A stretch of DNA of 64,000 bases from the NCBI GenBank assembly GCA_014763715.1, contig JACXUV010000006.1, forward strand, positions 26,935 through 90,934, written 5' to 3'. The DNA comes from Rhodobacterales bacterium. Lineage in GTDB: Bacteria; Pseudomonadota; Alphaproteobacteria; Caulobacterales; Hyphomonadaceae. Below are positions 9,840 through 18,213 of the stretch, piece by piece; position 1 is the first letter of the stretch; each line of letters opens with the position of its first letter. The notes under the pieces are model-generated. The model did no database searches, was not told where the DNA came from, and saw only the letters and a program-made list of their open reading frames with translations. The translations under genes and the position numbers were made by a program.

Positions 9840-9853
9840 TGCCAGAACTGGCA
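9840..9853. promoter_or_regulatory. 14-bp palindrome upstream of clpP
   Basis: TGCCAG-AA-CTGGCA is a two-fold symmetric site centred about 46 bases upstream of the clpP start. On the minus strand, a loose promoter-like pair (TTGCAG, 17 bases, AATATC) lies just before it. This would place the palindrome in the early transcribed region, as an operator or a small hairpin. No regulator is identified. Confidence 0.3.
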
Positions 9854-9913
9854 GAACGGCTGATATTTGTCCACGCAGGCAGTGCTGCAAGAGGCGATGC
9901 GCTGTGGAATGCG

Positions 9914-10891
9914 TTAGCGAAACGGCCATTCGACGGCCTGACTGGGCAGTTGGCTGGCCGGATCCAGCATAAAGGCCAGATAATCATCATGCACGGTGCC
10001 CGCCTGAATGTCCCGCATTAGCATGTGATAGCCTTTTTCGTAATAGACCGTGCGAACATGCGGCGGCAGAACTTTCGCCGTGCGTTTCACTCCCTCAACA
10101 GGCACAACATAGTCATTGGCGCCATACGACATGAGCGTCGGCACACTTTCCGGCAGCCTTGGCACGCGATCATGGGCCCGCTCCATCAGGGAGACGAGGC
10201 CATAGACCTGGTCGATCCTGTTGGTCGGCATCATCAGAGGGTCAGACCATGTCCGCTGCAGCATTTCGACATTGTCGGACGGCTCGATGCGGACGAACCG
10301 CCGTGGCGGCTGCACGATCCAGCTGGGCCGGATATGCGCCGACAGCCACAGGCTGGTCCGGTAAGCCATGTTCATGGCTCCCCACCCTCGCAAACCAGGC
10401 CCAGAGGCAATGAACTGGTCGGCCGCCGGGGGATTGTCAGACCCAAAAGCAGAAATAGCGACAGCCGCCCCCATGGAGATCCCGACGACCGTGATCGTCG
10501 CGTCCGGGTGGCACTGCCGTGCAAGCGCCACGGCGGTCCGCAGATCCTCCCGCATCAGTTCTTCTTCAGGCCAAATTCCCCTCTCAGGCGAACGCCCGAA
10601 ACCCCGCTGGTCATAGGCATAGACTGTAACGCCCTGTGACGCCCAATAAGGCGCCGCCATGTGGAAGGCATTCGCGTAATCGTTCATGCCGTGCAGGCCG
10701 ACGACAACATGCCCCAATGCGGGACCATCTGCCTGTCCCTCCCAAGCCGTCAGGCCGAGCCTTGCTCCATCGAACGAAACAAATACGTTCTGCTCAACCT
10801 GAAACTCAGGTGTCACGGTTTGCGTCATTGAGTGCGGTTCCTGAACCTTGGGCGTTGCACAGGCACTGACTGCCAGCATTGAGACCACCAT
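9914..10891 (-). CDS. Alpha/beta hydrolase lipoprotein, lysophospholipase/monoacylglycerol lipase-like (S33 family)
   Basis: About 325 residues. MLAVSAC near the N-terminus is a lipobox-like signal, so a membrane-anchored lipoprotein is likely. The hydrolase domain has GLHGMNDYANAF (oxyanion region of the PldB/MGL group), the nucleophile elbow GISMGA (Ser139), Asp260 (GANDYVVP) and His289 (GYHML). Substrates are probably acylglycerols or lysophospholipids. The ATG at 10891 overlaps the upstream glycosylase stop in TGATG, implying translational coupling. The frame also runs further upstream with Arg-rich codons (alternative ATG at 10957) that would give a more typical positively charged signal N-terminus, so the exact start is uncertain. 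Confidence 0.8.
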   Translation of the reverse strand: MVVSMLAVSACATPKVQEPHSMTQTVTPEFQVEQNVFVSFDGARLGLTAWEGQADGPALGHVVVGLHGMNDYANAFHMAAPYWASQGVTVYAYDQRGFGRSPERGIWPEEELMREDLRTAVALARQCHPDATITVVGISMGAAVAISAFGSDNPPAADQFIASGPGLRGWGAMNMAYRTSLWLSAHIRPSWIVQPPRRFVRIEPSDNVEMLQRTWSDPLMMPTNRIDQVYGLVSLMERAHDRVPRLPESVPTLMSYGANDYVVPVEGVKRTAKVLPPHVRTVYYEKGYHMLMRDIQAGTVHDDYLAFMLDPASQLPSQAVEWPFR

Positions 10892-11487
10892 CAACTTTCG
10901 GAAAGAGCCGCACGGATTGCGCCCCTCAACTCGGGCAGAACGTCTGCCTCGAACCATGGATTGCGCTTCAGCCATGCGGTGTTCCTCCAGCTTGGATGCG
11001 GCAATGTGAACATACGATCACTGGTAAAGGATTTCCAGTTCGCAACTGTCTCTGTCAGGGTTTTTCCAACGCGCTGCCCAAGATGCCAGCGCTGCGCGTA
11101 TCCGCCGACCAGAAGAACAACCTCCATTCGTGGCATCAGGTCCAGTGCCCTTTGCCGCCAGACTTCCGCGCAACGCTTCATCGGAGGAAGATCGCCGCCC
11201 TTCGCGTCATATCCGGGAAAACACAGGCCCATGGGCAGGATTGCCACTTTCGTGGCATCGTAGAATTCTTCCCGGCTCACCCCCATCCAGTCACGCAAAC
11301 GGTCTCCTGACGGATCATTGAATGGCGCACCCGTAGTATCGGCCAAATTTCCCGGCGCCTGCCCCGCCACCAAGATGCGGGCCGTATCAGACAACTGAAA
11401 GACCGGATTAGGCGCGCGCTCCATCTCGGCCTCGCACAGGCGGCACTGATGCATATCCGCGATCAGGGACTGGAGATCATCGCTCAT
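10891..11487 (-). CDS. Uracil-DNA glycosylase family protein
   Basis: 198 residues. It belongs to the superfamily of uracil-DNA glycosylases (families 4/5 type) that remove uracil or related lesions to start base excision repair. VAGQAPG (about 40-46) is motif A, FNDPSGDRLRDWMG follows, and LPHPSWRN is motif B with the catalytic-loop His. Two Cys (CRLC, residues 15 and 18) lie at the N-terminus where family 4 binds an iron-sulfur cluster, but the full four-Cys set is not obvious. Activity is therefore inferred. It is divergent from pirin (47 bases between starts) and overlaps the lipoprotein hydrolase. Confidence 0.8.
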   Translation of the reverse strand: MSDDLQSLIADMHQCRLCEAEMERAPNPVFQLSDTARILVAGQAPGNLADTTGAPFNDPSGDRLRDWMGVSREEFYDATKVAILPMGLCFPGYDAKGGDLPPMKRCAEVWRQRALDLMPRMEVVLLVGGYAQRWHLGQRVGKTLTETVANWKSFTSDRMFTLPHPSWRNTAWLKRNPWFEADVLPELRGAIRAALSES

Positions 11488-11534
11488 AAGGTCATATTTG
11501 ATGCGGAATACGGCGGCGAAAAGGAGTCATCGGC

Positions 11535-12431
11535 ATGAGCGATCAGATCTCGCGGAAAATTGAACCACGTGCACGCGACTTGGGTGGCGGGTTCCGTGTG
11601 CGCCGGGTGCTCCCATTTTATGCGCAACGCATGGTTGGCCCCTTCGTCTTTTTCGACCATTTCGGTCCGGTCGACTATCCACCGGGAGAGGGATTTGACG
11701 TGCGTCCGCACCCCCACATCGGCCTATCGACCGTAACGTACCTCTTTGAAGGCGCTATCGAGCACAGAGACTCCCTCGGCACAGACATCGTGATCCGTCC
11801 TGGCGCCGTGAACTGGATGACGGCAGGCCATGGCATCGTTCACTCCGAACGCACACCGGCGCCGGAACGGGAAGAAGGCCAGCGTATGCATGGACTACAA
11901 ACCTGGGTCGCACTCCCCAGGACGCATGAGGACATGCCGCCCGCATTCGATCACCATCCGGCAGATACGCTCCCGGAATTTGACTACCATGGCGCACGGA
12001 TGCGCATACTCGCAGGAGAGGCCTTCGGACAGACTTCGCCAGTGCATTTCCCCTGGCCCATCCTCTATCTGGCATTCGAAGCCGATGATGGCGCAAACCT
12101 CATCCTGCCTCATTCCCTCGCTGAAGAGCGGGCCATCTATCTCGTCAGCGGCAAGGCCATGATCGAGGGAGAAAGCTTTGATGAAGGTCAGATGCTGGTA
12201 CTGGCAGATGGGGCCGATGTCGCCATTCGTCTGGAACCGGGCACAAAAGGCGTTATCTGTGGCGGGGCGGCAATGGATGCTCCCCGCAAGATCGAGTGGA
12301 ACTTCGTCGCCAGCGACCAATCCCTGATCGATCAAGCCAAAACGGACTGGACAGAGTCGACCCGTACGGGTGGATCTGAACGATTTCCAACAGTTCCTGG
12401 CGACACAGAGGAATGGATTCCGTTGCCCTGA
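11535..12431 (+). CDS. Pirin family protein (bicupin)
   Basis: 298 residues, with an N-terminal metal-binding cupin and a degenerate C-terminal cupin. The iron ligands are His59 and His61 (RPHPHIGL), His103 and Glu105 (IVHSERTP), matching human pirin spacing. Bacterial pirins include quercetin 2,3-dioxygenases and modulators of pyruvate metabolism; this one cannot be assigned a substrate. The ATG at 11535 has GGAG nearby (AAAAGGAGTCATCGGC). It is divergently arranged with the uracil-DNA glycosylase gene, sharing a very short intergenic region. Confidence 0.93.
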   Translation: MSDQISRKIEPRARDLGGGFRVRRVLPFYAQRMVGPFVFFDHFGPVDYPPGEGFDVRPHPHIGLSTVTYLFEGAIEHRDSLGTDIVIRPGAVNWMTAGHGIVHSERTPAPEREEGQRMHGLQTWVALPRTHEDMPPAFDHHPADTLPEFDYHGARMRILAGEAFGQTSPVHFPWPILYLAFEADDGANLILPHSLAEERAIYLVSGKAMIEGESFDEGQMLVLADGADVAIRLEPGTKGVICGGAAMDAPRKIEWNFVASDQSLIDQAKTDWTESTRTGGSERFPTVPGDTEEWIPLP

Positions 12432-12499
12432 GAGCGATGCTTGCCCCTCGACCGAGCCCGTGCAAAACCCATCCCAACAGAAGTGTTACGGAGAATCCC

Positions 12500-14248
12500 A
12501 TGAAGAAGCTGTTCCTGGCAGCCTCTCTGCTCGCATTGACTGCGTGTGGCGAGAAGACTGCCAAGGTGGACACCACCCCAGAAGCGACACCGACTGAAGT
12601 TGCCGCTGCGCCTGAACTGCTGCTGCCCCTGCCGGACAACACTGTTCCGGAAATCAGGGCGGAAGACCTGGCAATCCGCGTAAAGACGCTGGCAGATGAC
12701 ACTTTCGAAGGCCGTGGCCCCGGCACACCGACCGGGGAAGCAGCTGCAGACTGGATCGCCGCTGAAATGGCCCGCATCGGCCTTGAACCGGCTGGCGACA
12801 ACGGCTCCTATCTTCAGGAAGTGAAGATGGTGAACCAGACCATCGACCCGGCTGCATCCTTCCTTACCTTCACCACCGAAGACGGAACTGAGATCCCGAC
12901 CAAACTGAAAGAAGATGCAGTCATCTGGAGCAAGCACCAAGACGCGACAGAACTGACCGTCGATCCGAGCGACGTCGTCTTTGTTGGCTATGGCGCAGTC
13001 GCCCCTGAATATGACTGGAACGACTACGCTGATCAGGATTTCACCGGCAAGACCGTGATCATTCTCGTCAACGATCCCGGCTTTGCAACGCAGGATCCGG
13101 ACCTCTTCAAAGGCAAGGCCATGACCTACTATGGCCGCTGGACCTACAAATATGAAGAAGCCGCACGTCAACATGCAGCTGCTGCAATTGTCGTGCACGA
13201 AACGGCCCCGGCCGCCTATGGCTGGGATGTCGTGGCAAACTCCTGGTCCGGTGCGCAATCGGATCTGGTACGTGCCAACGGCGGCGAAGATCGCGCCACG
13301 ATGGAAGCCTGGATCACCCGCGACAAGGCGGAAGAACTCTTCAAGGCTGCTGGACTGGACTATGAGACGCTGAAGAACGCAGCCAAGGAACCGGGCTTCA
13401 AGCCTGTTCCGCTGACAGGCCTGAAAGCGAAAGGCGAGATCACCCAGACGATCGAACCACTGACCAGCCATAACGTCATCGGCGTTCTTCCTGGCCAGAC
13501 CACTCCGGATGAGTATGTTCTCTACACGGCTCACTGGGATCACCTCGGCAAGAAATCCCGCGAGAAAACTGGTGCCCCAGGCGAGGACTTCTACCAGGAC
13601 CAGATCTTCAATGGTGCCGTAGACAACGCAACCGGCGCAGCAGCCCTGCTTGAAATCGCTGAAGCCATGGCAGCACAGCCGGTTGATCGTTCGGTCATGT
13701 TCCTGTCGATCACATTGGAAGAATCCGGCCTGCTGGGCTCTGAATTCTTCGCGCAGCACCCGACTGTACCGCTGAACAAGATCGTCGCCGGCATCAATAT
13801 GGATGGTTCCCTGCCTGTCGGCCGGACACATGACATGGTCGTCGTCGGCTATGGTGCTTCGGAACTGGAAAATATGCTGACGGAATATCTTGCCACGCAA
13901 GATCGCGTCGTGAAGCCTGATCCGAGACCGGAAGCCGGTTCCTTCTATCGCTCGGACCACATCTCGCTCGCGAAACGTGGCGTGCCGATGCTCTATGCGG
14001 ACGGCGGCGAAGACAAGCTGGATGGCGGCATCGCAGCCGGCAAGGCCATCGCGCAGGCATACAACGAACAGCGTTACCACAAGCCGATGGATGAATATTC
14101 CGACGATTGGGATCTCTCCGGCAATGTGGAAGACGTCACCGCGCTCTTCGAAGTCGGCAAGGCCATTGCCCAATCCGACAAATGGCCGACTTGGTACCCG
14201 GGCAACGAATTCGAAGCCGCCCGGAAGGCCAGCCTCGGCGAAAACTGA
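12500..14248 (+). CDS. M28 family zinc peptidase, lipoprotein, with PA-domain insertion
   Basis: 582 residues. MKKLFLAASLLALTAC is a clear lipoprotein signal with the lipidated Cys at 16, followed by a Thr/Pro/Glu-rich linker. Zinc ligands typical of M28 aminopeptidases are seen in order: TAHWDHLG (His), GAVDNATG (bridging Asp), LEESGLLG (Glu pair), NMDG (Asp) and RSDHIS (His). A roughly 200-residue insertion between the first helices and the catalytic core has the look of a protease-associated domain. It is probably a periplasmic-face or outer-membrane-anchored aminopeptidase for peptide scavenging. The longer frame upstream lacks conservation; the ATG at 12500 has GGAG eight bases before it. 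Confidence 0.92.
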   Translation: MKKLFLAASLLALTACGEKTAKVDTTPEATPTEVAAAPELLLPLPDNTVPEIRAEDLAIRVKTLADDTFEGRGPGTPTGEAAADWIAAEMARIGLEPAGDNGSYLQEVKMVNQTIDPAASFLTFTTEDGTEIPTKLKEDAVIWSKHQDATELTVDPSDVVFVGYGAVAPEYDWNDYADQDFTGKTVIILVNDPGFATQDPDLFKGKAMTYYGRWTYKYEEAARQHAAAAIVVHETAPAAYGWDVVANSWSGAQSDLVRANGGEDRATMEAWITRDKAEELFKAAGLDYETLKNAAKEPGFKPVPLTGLKAKGEITQTIEPLTSHNVIGVLPGQTTPDEYVLYTAHWDHLGKKSREKTGAPGEDFYQDQIFNGAVDNATGAAALLEIAEAMAAQPVDRSVMFLSITLEESGLLGSEFFAQHPTVPLNKIVAGINMDGSLPVGRTHDMVVVGYGASELENMLTEYLATQDRVVKPDPRPEAGSFYRSDHISLAKRGVPMLYADGGEDKLDGGIAAGKAIAQAYNEQRYHKPMDEYSDDWDLSGNVEDVTALFEVGKAIAQSDKWPTWYPGNEFEAARKASLGEN

Positions 14249-14256
14249 TCTCTCTT

Positions 14257-14287
14257 GTTACCCGCCGGACCTTTTCCGGCGGGTAAC
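14257..14287 (+). terminator. Hairpin terminator after the M28 peptidase gene
   Basis: A 12-bp perfect stem GTTACCCGCCGG / CCGGCGGGTAAC with the 7-nt loop ACCTTTT starts nine bases after the stop. The T tract after it (ACTCTTTAC) is weak, so termination may be partial. rlmJ starts only 25 bases later. Confidence 0.6.
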
Positions 14288-14312
14288 ACTCTTTACATGG
14301 ACGATCTCGATC

Positions 14313-15095
14313 ATGCTTTCGTACCAGCACGGATTTCATGCAGGTAACCGCGCAGACGTGCTCAAGCATGCTGTTCTTCACGCCATCCTGAGTGCGGTGG
14401 CAAAAGAAACCTCAAACTGCCTCTACGTCGAAACCCACTCCGGACGTGGGCGGTATGACCTGAATGGCGCACAGGCGACCAAGGGTGGTGAGGCCGTGGA
14501 TGGCGTCCTTTCCCTTCTTGACGATGGCGCCCCCAGGCCAGTTCGCCCTTGGCTGGACTTCGTGAGAGCGCGCGGGACTGGCGACTACCCCGGCTCCCCA
14601 GCCCTTGCACAACAGATCCTCCCCGCCAGCGCACGGATGGTGTTCTTTGAGAAACACCCGACCGAGCACAAGGAACTTGTCAAAGCGATGGAGAATGACC
14701 CTCGTCTGCAGCTCAAGCACACCGACGGTTATTCCGGTGCGCTCAAGCTGTCACCACGCAGCAATGAGAAAATGATCTGCTTCGTGGACCCAAGCTACGA
14801 AACCAGCCGGGATATCGATGCTCTTGCCTTGTGGACACCAAAAGCCCTCAAGCGTTGGCCCACAGGCACGCTCATCCTGTGGCTGCCCCTCTTCAAGGAT
14901 GGGCGGGAAATCGAGTTTGGCGAGTATCTGACCGAGCTTGATGATTGCTTCGTCGCTGGCGCCCGCTGGCCGATGGATCCGCTGGATGAGGGCGCACTGG
15001 AAGGGTCTGCAATCGTTGCCTACCGCGCCCCGGCGGTAGCACGAGAAGCTTCCCTGAATATTGCCAGCGCCTTGCAATCATGGTGGGCACGCTGA
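14313..15095 (+). CDS. rlmJ: 23S rRNA (adenine(2030)-N6)-methyltransferase
   Basis: 260 residues. MLSYQHGFHAGNRADVLKH is the near-invariant RlmJ N-terminus. YVETHSGRGRYDL forms the S-adenosylmethionine pocket, and DPSYE is the motif IV catalytic loop. It methylates A2030 of 23S rRNA during ribosome assembly. The open frame extends far upstream inside the M28 gene, but the conserved N-terminus fixes the start at 14313. Its 3' end overlaps the next gene by 16 bases. Confidence 0.95.
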   Translation: MLSYQHGFHAGNRADVLKHAVLHAILSAVAKETSNCLYVETHSGRGRYDLNGAQATKGGEAVDGVLSLLDDGAPRPVRPWLDFVRARGTGDYPGSPALAQQILPASARMVFFEKHPTEHKELVKAMENDPRLQLKHTDGYSGALKLSPRSNEKMICFVDPSYETSRDIDALALWTPKALKRWPTGTLILWLPLFKDGREIEFGEYLTELDDCFVAGARWPMDPLDEGALEGSAIVAYRAPAVAREASLNIASALQSWWAR

Positions 15096-16228
15096 GCGAC
15101 ACCCGACGCCACATTTTGCTCGCTGGTGGCGGGCATGCTCATGCCGTGGCCCTGCGCCTGTTAGCAAGCAAGCCTCCTGCCCCCCATGTCCGCCTGACAC
15201 TTGCCTCTCCCTCACCATACAACCTCTATAGCGGTGCCCTGCCTGGCGTGATTGCCGGGTATTGGCCTGTTGATGCGATTGCTGTGCCGCTACAACCTTT
15301 ATGTACTGCGACAGGGACGAACTTCATTCAGGACCGTGTCGAGTCGATCTCGCCTGATGCACGTATCGCTCACCTGGCTTCCGGAAAAGAATTACGCTTT
15401 GACCTAATGAGCCTTGATGTCGGTTCGGGCATTCGCGACCTGAACATTCCCGGAGGCTCAAAAAAGATCGTCCCAATTCGTCCTATCGCCCCGTTTCTTG
15501 AGCGGTGGGATTCTCTGTTAAGCCACCTCGAGACAGCAAAAACACGGCAAACCGTTCTTGTCATAGGAGCGGGACTGGCCGGCATCGAAGTGTCGCTCGC
15601 ACTTGATCACAGGCTTAAGAGCAAGAGGGCTGCATCGCCCCAAGTCTGCCTTGTCGACACAGCCCCAACAATCGCAAGTGAGTGCGCTCACACCCTTCGC
15701 CGAAGGCTGAGCCGCGCCTTGCAGAAAGCTGGCATAGCTTGCCTCCTGCAGACACGGATCACCAATATTTCCGGAGACACAGTCACCCTTTCTTCGGGTG
15801 AGACCGTGCAAGCTGACTTCATCGTAAATTGTGCCGGGTCTGCGCCACACGACTGGATTGACCAAACAGGCCTAAAAACGATCAACGGGCGCGTGGAAGT
15901 GGACGAATACCTGCGCTCAACAAGTCACCCGCACATATGGGCTGCTGGCGACACAGCCTACTTCAAGCCCAAACCATTAGCCCCTGCAGGCGTATTTGCT
16001 GTGCGCGCCGCCCCCGTTATCGCCGAGAACATTCGACGTTACTCCAAGAACAGCGAGCCATACGCCTTTCGTCCGCAATCTGACTACCTGAAACTTGTCA
16101 GCCTGGGCAGACGACGAGCCATTGCCGAAAAATTCGGGATAACCCTGGAAGGTGGATGGGTCTGGAACCTCAAGAAATCTATAGACTTCTCATTCCTACG
16201 GCAACACAGCCTGCCCCCGGGCGACTGA
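15080..16228 (+). CDS. FAD-dependent pyridine nucleotide-disulfide oxidoreductase, SelD-associated type
   Basis: 382 residues with two Rossmann folds. FAD site: LLAGGGHAHAVALRLL near residues 13-28. NAD(P) site: VIGAGLAGIEVSLAL near 162-176. The late FAD motif is HIWAAGDTAYF. GGGHAH together with PYNLYSGALPGVIAGYW is typical of the subgroup often fused to, or encoded beside, selenophosphate synthetase SelD, distantly related to type II NADH dehydrogenase. No SelD domain or gene is present in this window. The electron acceptor is unknown. The start overlaps rlmJ by 16 bases, suggesting coupling. The 3' end overlaps lpxB tail-to-tail by 33 bases. Confidence 0.82.
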   Translation: MVGTLSDTRRHILLAGGGHAHAVALRLLASKPPAPHVRLTLASPSPYNLYSGALPGVIAGYWPVDAIAVPLQPLCTATGTNFIQDRVESISPDARIAHLASGKELRFDLMSLDVGSGIRDLNIPGGSKKIVPIRPIAPFLERWDSLLSHLETAKTRQTVLVIGAGLAGIEVSLALDHRLKSKRAASPQVCLVDTAPTIASECAHTLRRRLSRALQKAGIACLLQTRITNISGDTVTLSSGETVQADFIVNCAGSAPHDWIDQTGLKTINGRVEVDEYLRSTSHPHIWAAGDTAYFKPKPLAPAGVFAVRAAPVIAENIRRYSKNSEPYAFRPQSDYLKLVSLGRRRAIAEKFGITLEGGWVWNLKKSIDFSFLRQHSLPPGD

Positions 16229-17368
16229 CAGGATCGCGTCTGCAGATATGTCCGCAGATGAGTGGCCGTCGCCCTGCATGCGAGCAAGAGCCTCGCGCTG
16301 GGCCACTTTCTGCGTCTCGAGCAGCTTCGGGTCCTCCAGCCACCCAATGGCTTTCGCGGCGATAAGTCCCGGCTTCTGTTGAGTCTGCACGAACTCCGGC
16401 ACAATCTCGCGGTCATCAGATACAATATTCAGAAGCGTGATATGATGCTTCTTGTATAACAAGCCACGCGCAAGCGCCCAGGTCAGCCATCCTGTACGGT
16501 AGGCAACAATCATGGGCGTGTCCTGCATGGCGAGTTCACTCGTCACCGTGCCGGAGCAAGCCAAGGCAAGGTCGGCCGCAGCCATAGCGTCATAACGCTC
16601 TTCTGGTGCACGCAGAACTTCTGCCCAGTGCGAAACTTCAGGAAAGGCATCATCAAACAAGTCAGCCATATTCCCGGCTGGCGAGATGATTATTCGAACG
16701 CCCTCAACGGATTGCGATATGATCCGCGCCGCTTCTATGAGAGCCGGAGCAACTTTTGCGAGTTCGCTACGGCGGCTGCCAGGCAAGACAAGACAGACCT
16801 TCTCGTCAGGGCCGATACCATGCCGAATCCGAAATTCGTCACGATCCCCCGGCGTATTGCGCGACAGGGCGGGATTCCCGATGACAGTTACAGGAAGCCC
16901 AAATGGCGCATAGTATGGCGCTTCCATATCGTGCATACACAGAAGATGATCGACAATCGCCGCGAGGGTTTTGGCCCGCCCGGGACGTGTTGCCCAGACT
17001 TGTGGCCCGATAAGCTTGATAAGCTTGATCTCCGGTGCGCGCGCTCGCACGCGCTGCGCCACCCGAAGCATGAAGCCCCAAGAATCCACCAGTACGACAG
17101 CATCTGGCTTGTACGCAATGATTGCGTCCGCCGCCGCATCGGCCAGCTTCACAACCGTGCCATAAGCCTTGATGCCCTCAGCAAACCCAAGAACAGAGAG
17201 TGGTGAAATATCAAACGGAGAGTTGATCCCGACAGACGCCAGCTCCCGCCCGCCGATGCCGGCGAACTCCACGTCATCAGCTCTCTGACGTATTGCTTCC
17301 ACAACCTCACGCGCGAGCAGGTCACCTGACGCCTCACCCGCAACCATGAAGATACGCAATGCGCTCAT
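16196..17368 (-). CDS. lpxB: Lipid-A-disaccharide synthase
   Basis: 390 residues, glycosyltransferase family 19. It condenses UDP-2,3-diacylglucosamine with lipid X to give the lipid A disaccharide at the inner face of the inner membrane. MVAGEASGD at the N-terminus, LIGPQVWATRPGR, LPGSRRSEL and ACSGTVTSELA are family landmarks. The start overlaps lpxI by four bases (ATGA). It is the last gene of the long minus-strand envelope run and ends overlapping the convergent oxidoreductase. Confidence 0.97.
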   Translation of the reverse strand: MSALRIFMVAGEASGDLLAREVVEAIRQRADDVEFAGIGGRELASVGINSPFDISPLSVLGFAEGIKAYGTVVKLADAAADAIIAYKPDAVVLVDSWGFMLRVAQRVRARAPEIKLIKLIGPQVWATRPGRAKTLAAIVDHLLCMHDMEAPYYAPFGLPVTVIGNPALSRNTPGDRDEFRIRHGIGPDEKVCLVLPGSRRSELAKVAPALIEAARIISQSVEGVRIIISPAGNMADLFDDAFPEVSHWAEVLRAPEERYDAMAAADLALACSGTVTSELAMQDTPMIVAYRTGWLTWALARGLLYKKHHITLLNIVSDDREIVPEFVQTQQKPGLIAAKAIGWLEDPKLLETQKVAQREALARMQGDGHSSADISADAILSVARGQAVLP

Positions 17369-18210
17369 GTGAGGTCGCCCGGCACAAATCCGAAAATGAA
17401 AACGCCCAACCTCTCAGCAGCTGCTTCCATTTCCGGGCGTTGCAACAAAAGCGCCCCACCTGCCTCAACAGCCAACCCGGCGAGCCCGGCGGCGGCGACT
17501 AGTTCCACGGTCGACACACCTGTTGTGGGAAGGTCAATACGCCGCTCCTGATCAGGTTTCGGGCGTTTTGCCAGAACACCGCGTCTTGCACCTGGCTTGC
17601 CACGAATTTCCTCCGGCAATGACGCGCACCGCTTCAGCATTTCGTCCGTGCCTTCCTGAGCCTCCACGGCCAGAACCAGGCCATCACAAACGACGCAACC
17701 TTGCCCAATATCCAGAGCACCCGTAGCGGCGGCGACTTTGGCGGCATGCCGAATATCCGCCATGTTGTCTTCACTCGGCTGCGGCCCGGCGATCAGGCCC
17801 GATGGGGCCAGAAGCGCCTTGTTGGCCTCTTCACTGCCGATCACATTAAAGCCGTGCTTTTCAAACTCACCAACCAGCACTTTTAGCAGGGCGTCATCGC
17901 CCTTGCGGGCTTCGGAGATGACCTTGGGGAGCAGCATTGCTCCACGCATGTCCAGCTTCAGGTCCTTGAAGTTCGGACGTTTCACAATGCCGGCAAAGAC
18001 CACATCCTTGCAGCCAGCCGTTTTCAGGCGATCGATAACGCCGCCAATTTCTCCAAGCCCAACCACGTCGCCAGGATATTCTGCAAGAGCCGGTTCCTCG
18101 AACCCCTTGAGGCGAAGGACGTACACCCCTTGCCCGCTGGCAACCGCGTTACTCGCAATGGCGACGGGAAGTTCTCCCAGCCCCGCGATCAAACCTAATG
18201 GAGCAGCCAT
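17365..18210 (-). CDS. lpxI: UDP-2,3-diacylglucosamine pyrophosphatase LpxI
   Basis: 281 residues. LpxI hydrolyses UDP-2,3-diacylglucosamine to lipid X; it replaces LpxH in Caulobacter and many alphaproteobacteria (established knowledge). Seen here are LGLIAGLGELP at the N-terminus, FAGIVKRPNF, the run GDDALL...VGEFE, and the C-terminal domain with RGVLAKRPKPDQERRIDLPTTG split by short loops. Position between lpxA (three bases upstream) and lpxB (four-base overlap) matches the family's usual context. Confidence 0.95.
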   Translation of the reverse strand: MAAPLGLIAGLGELPVAIASNAVASGQGVYVLRLKGFEEPALAEYPGDVVGLGEIGGVIDRLKTAGCKDVVFAGIVKRPNFKDLKLDMRGAMLLPKVISEARKGDDALLKVLVGEFEKHGFNVIGSEEANKALLAPSGLIAGPQPSEDNMADIRHAAKVAAATGALDIGQGCVVCDGLVLAVEAQEGTDEMLKRCASLPEEIRGKPGARRGVLAKRPKPDQERRIDLPTTGVSTVELVAAAGLAGLAVEAGGALLLQRPEMEAAAERLGVFIFGFVPGDLT

Positions 18211-18213
18211 AAC

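Noticed and set aside
12332..14173. 613-codon frame antisense to the M28 peptidase gene
   Set aside because: The plus-strand frame has a lipobox and all zinc ligands; the antisense frame has no family features.
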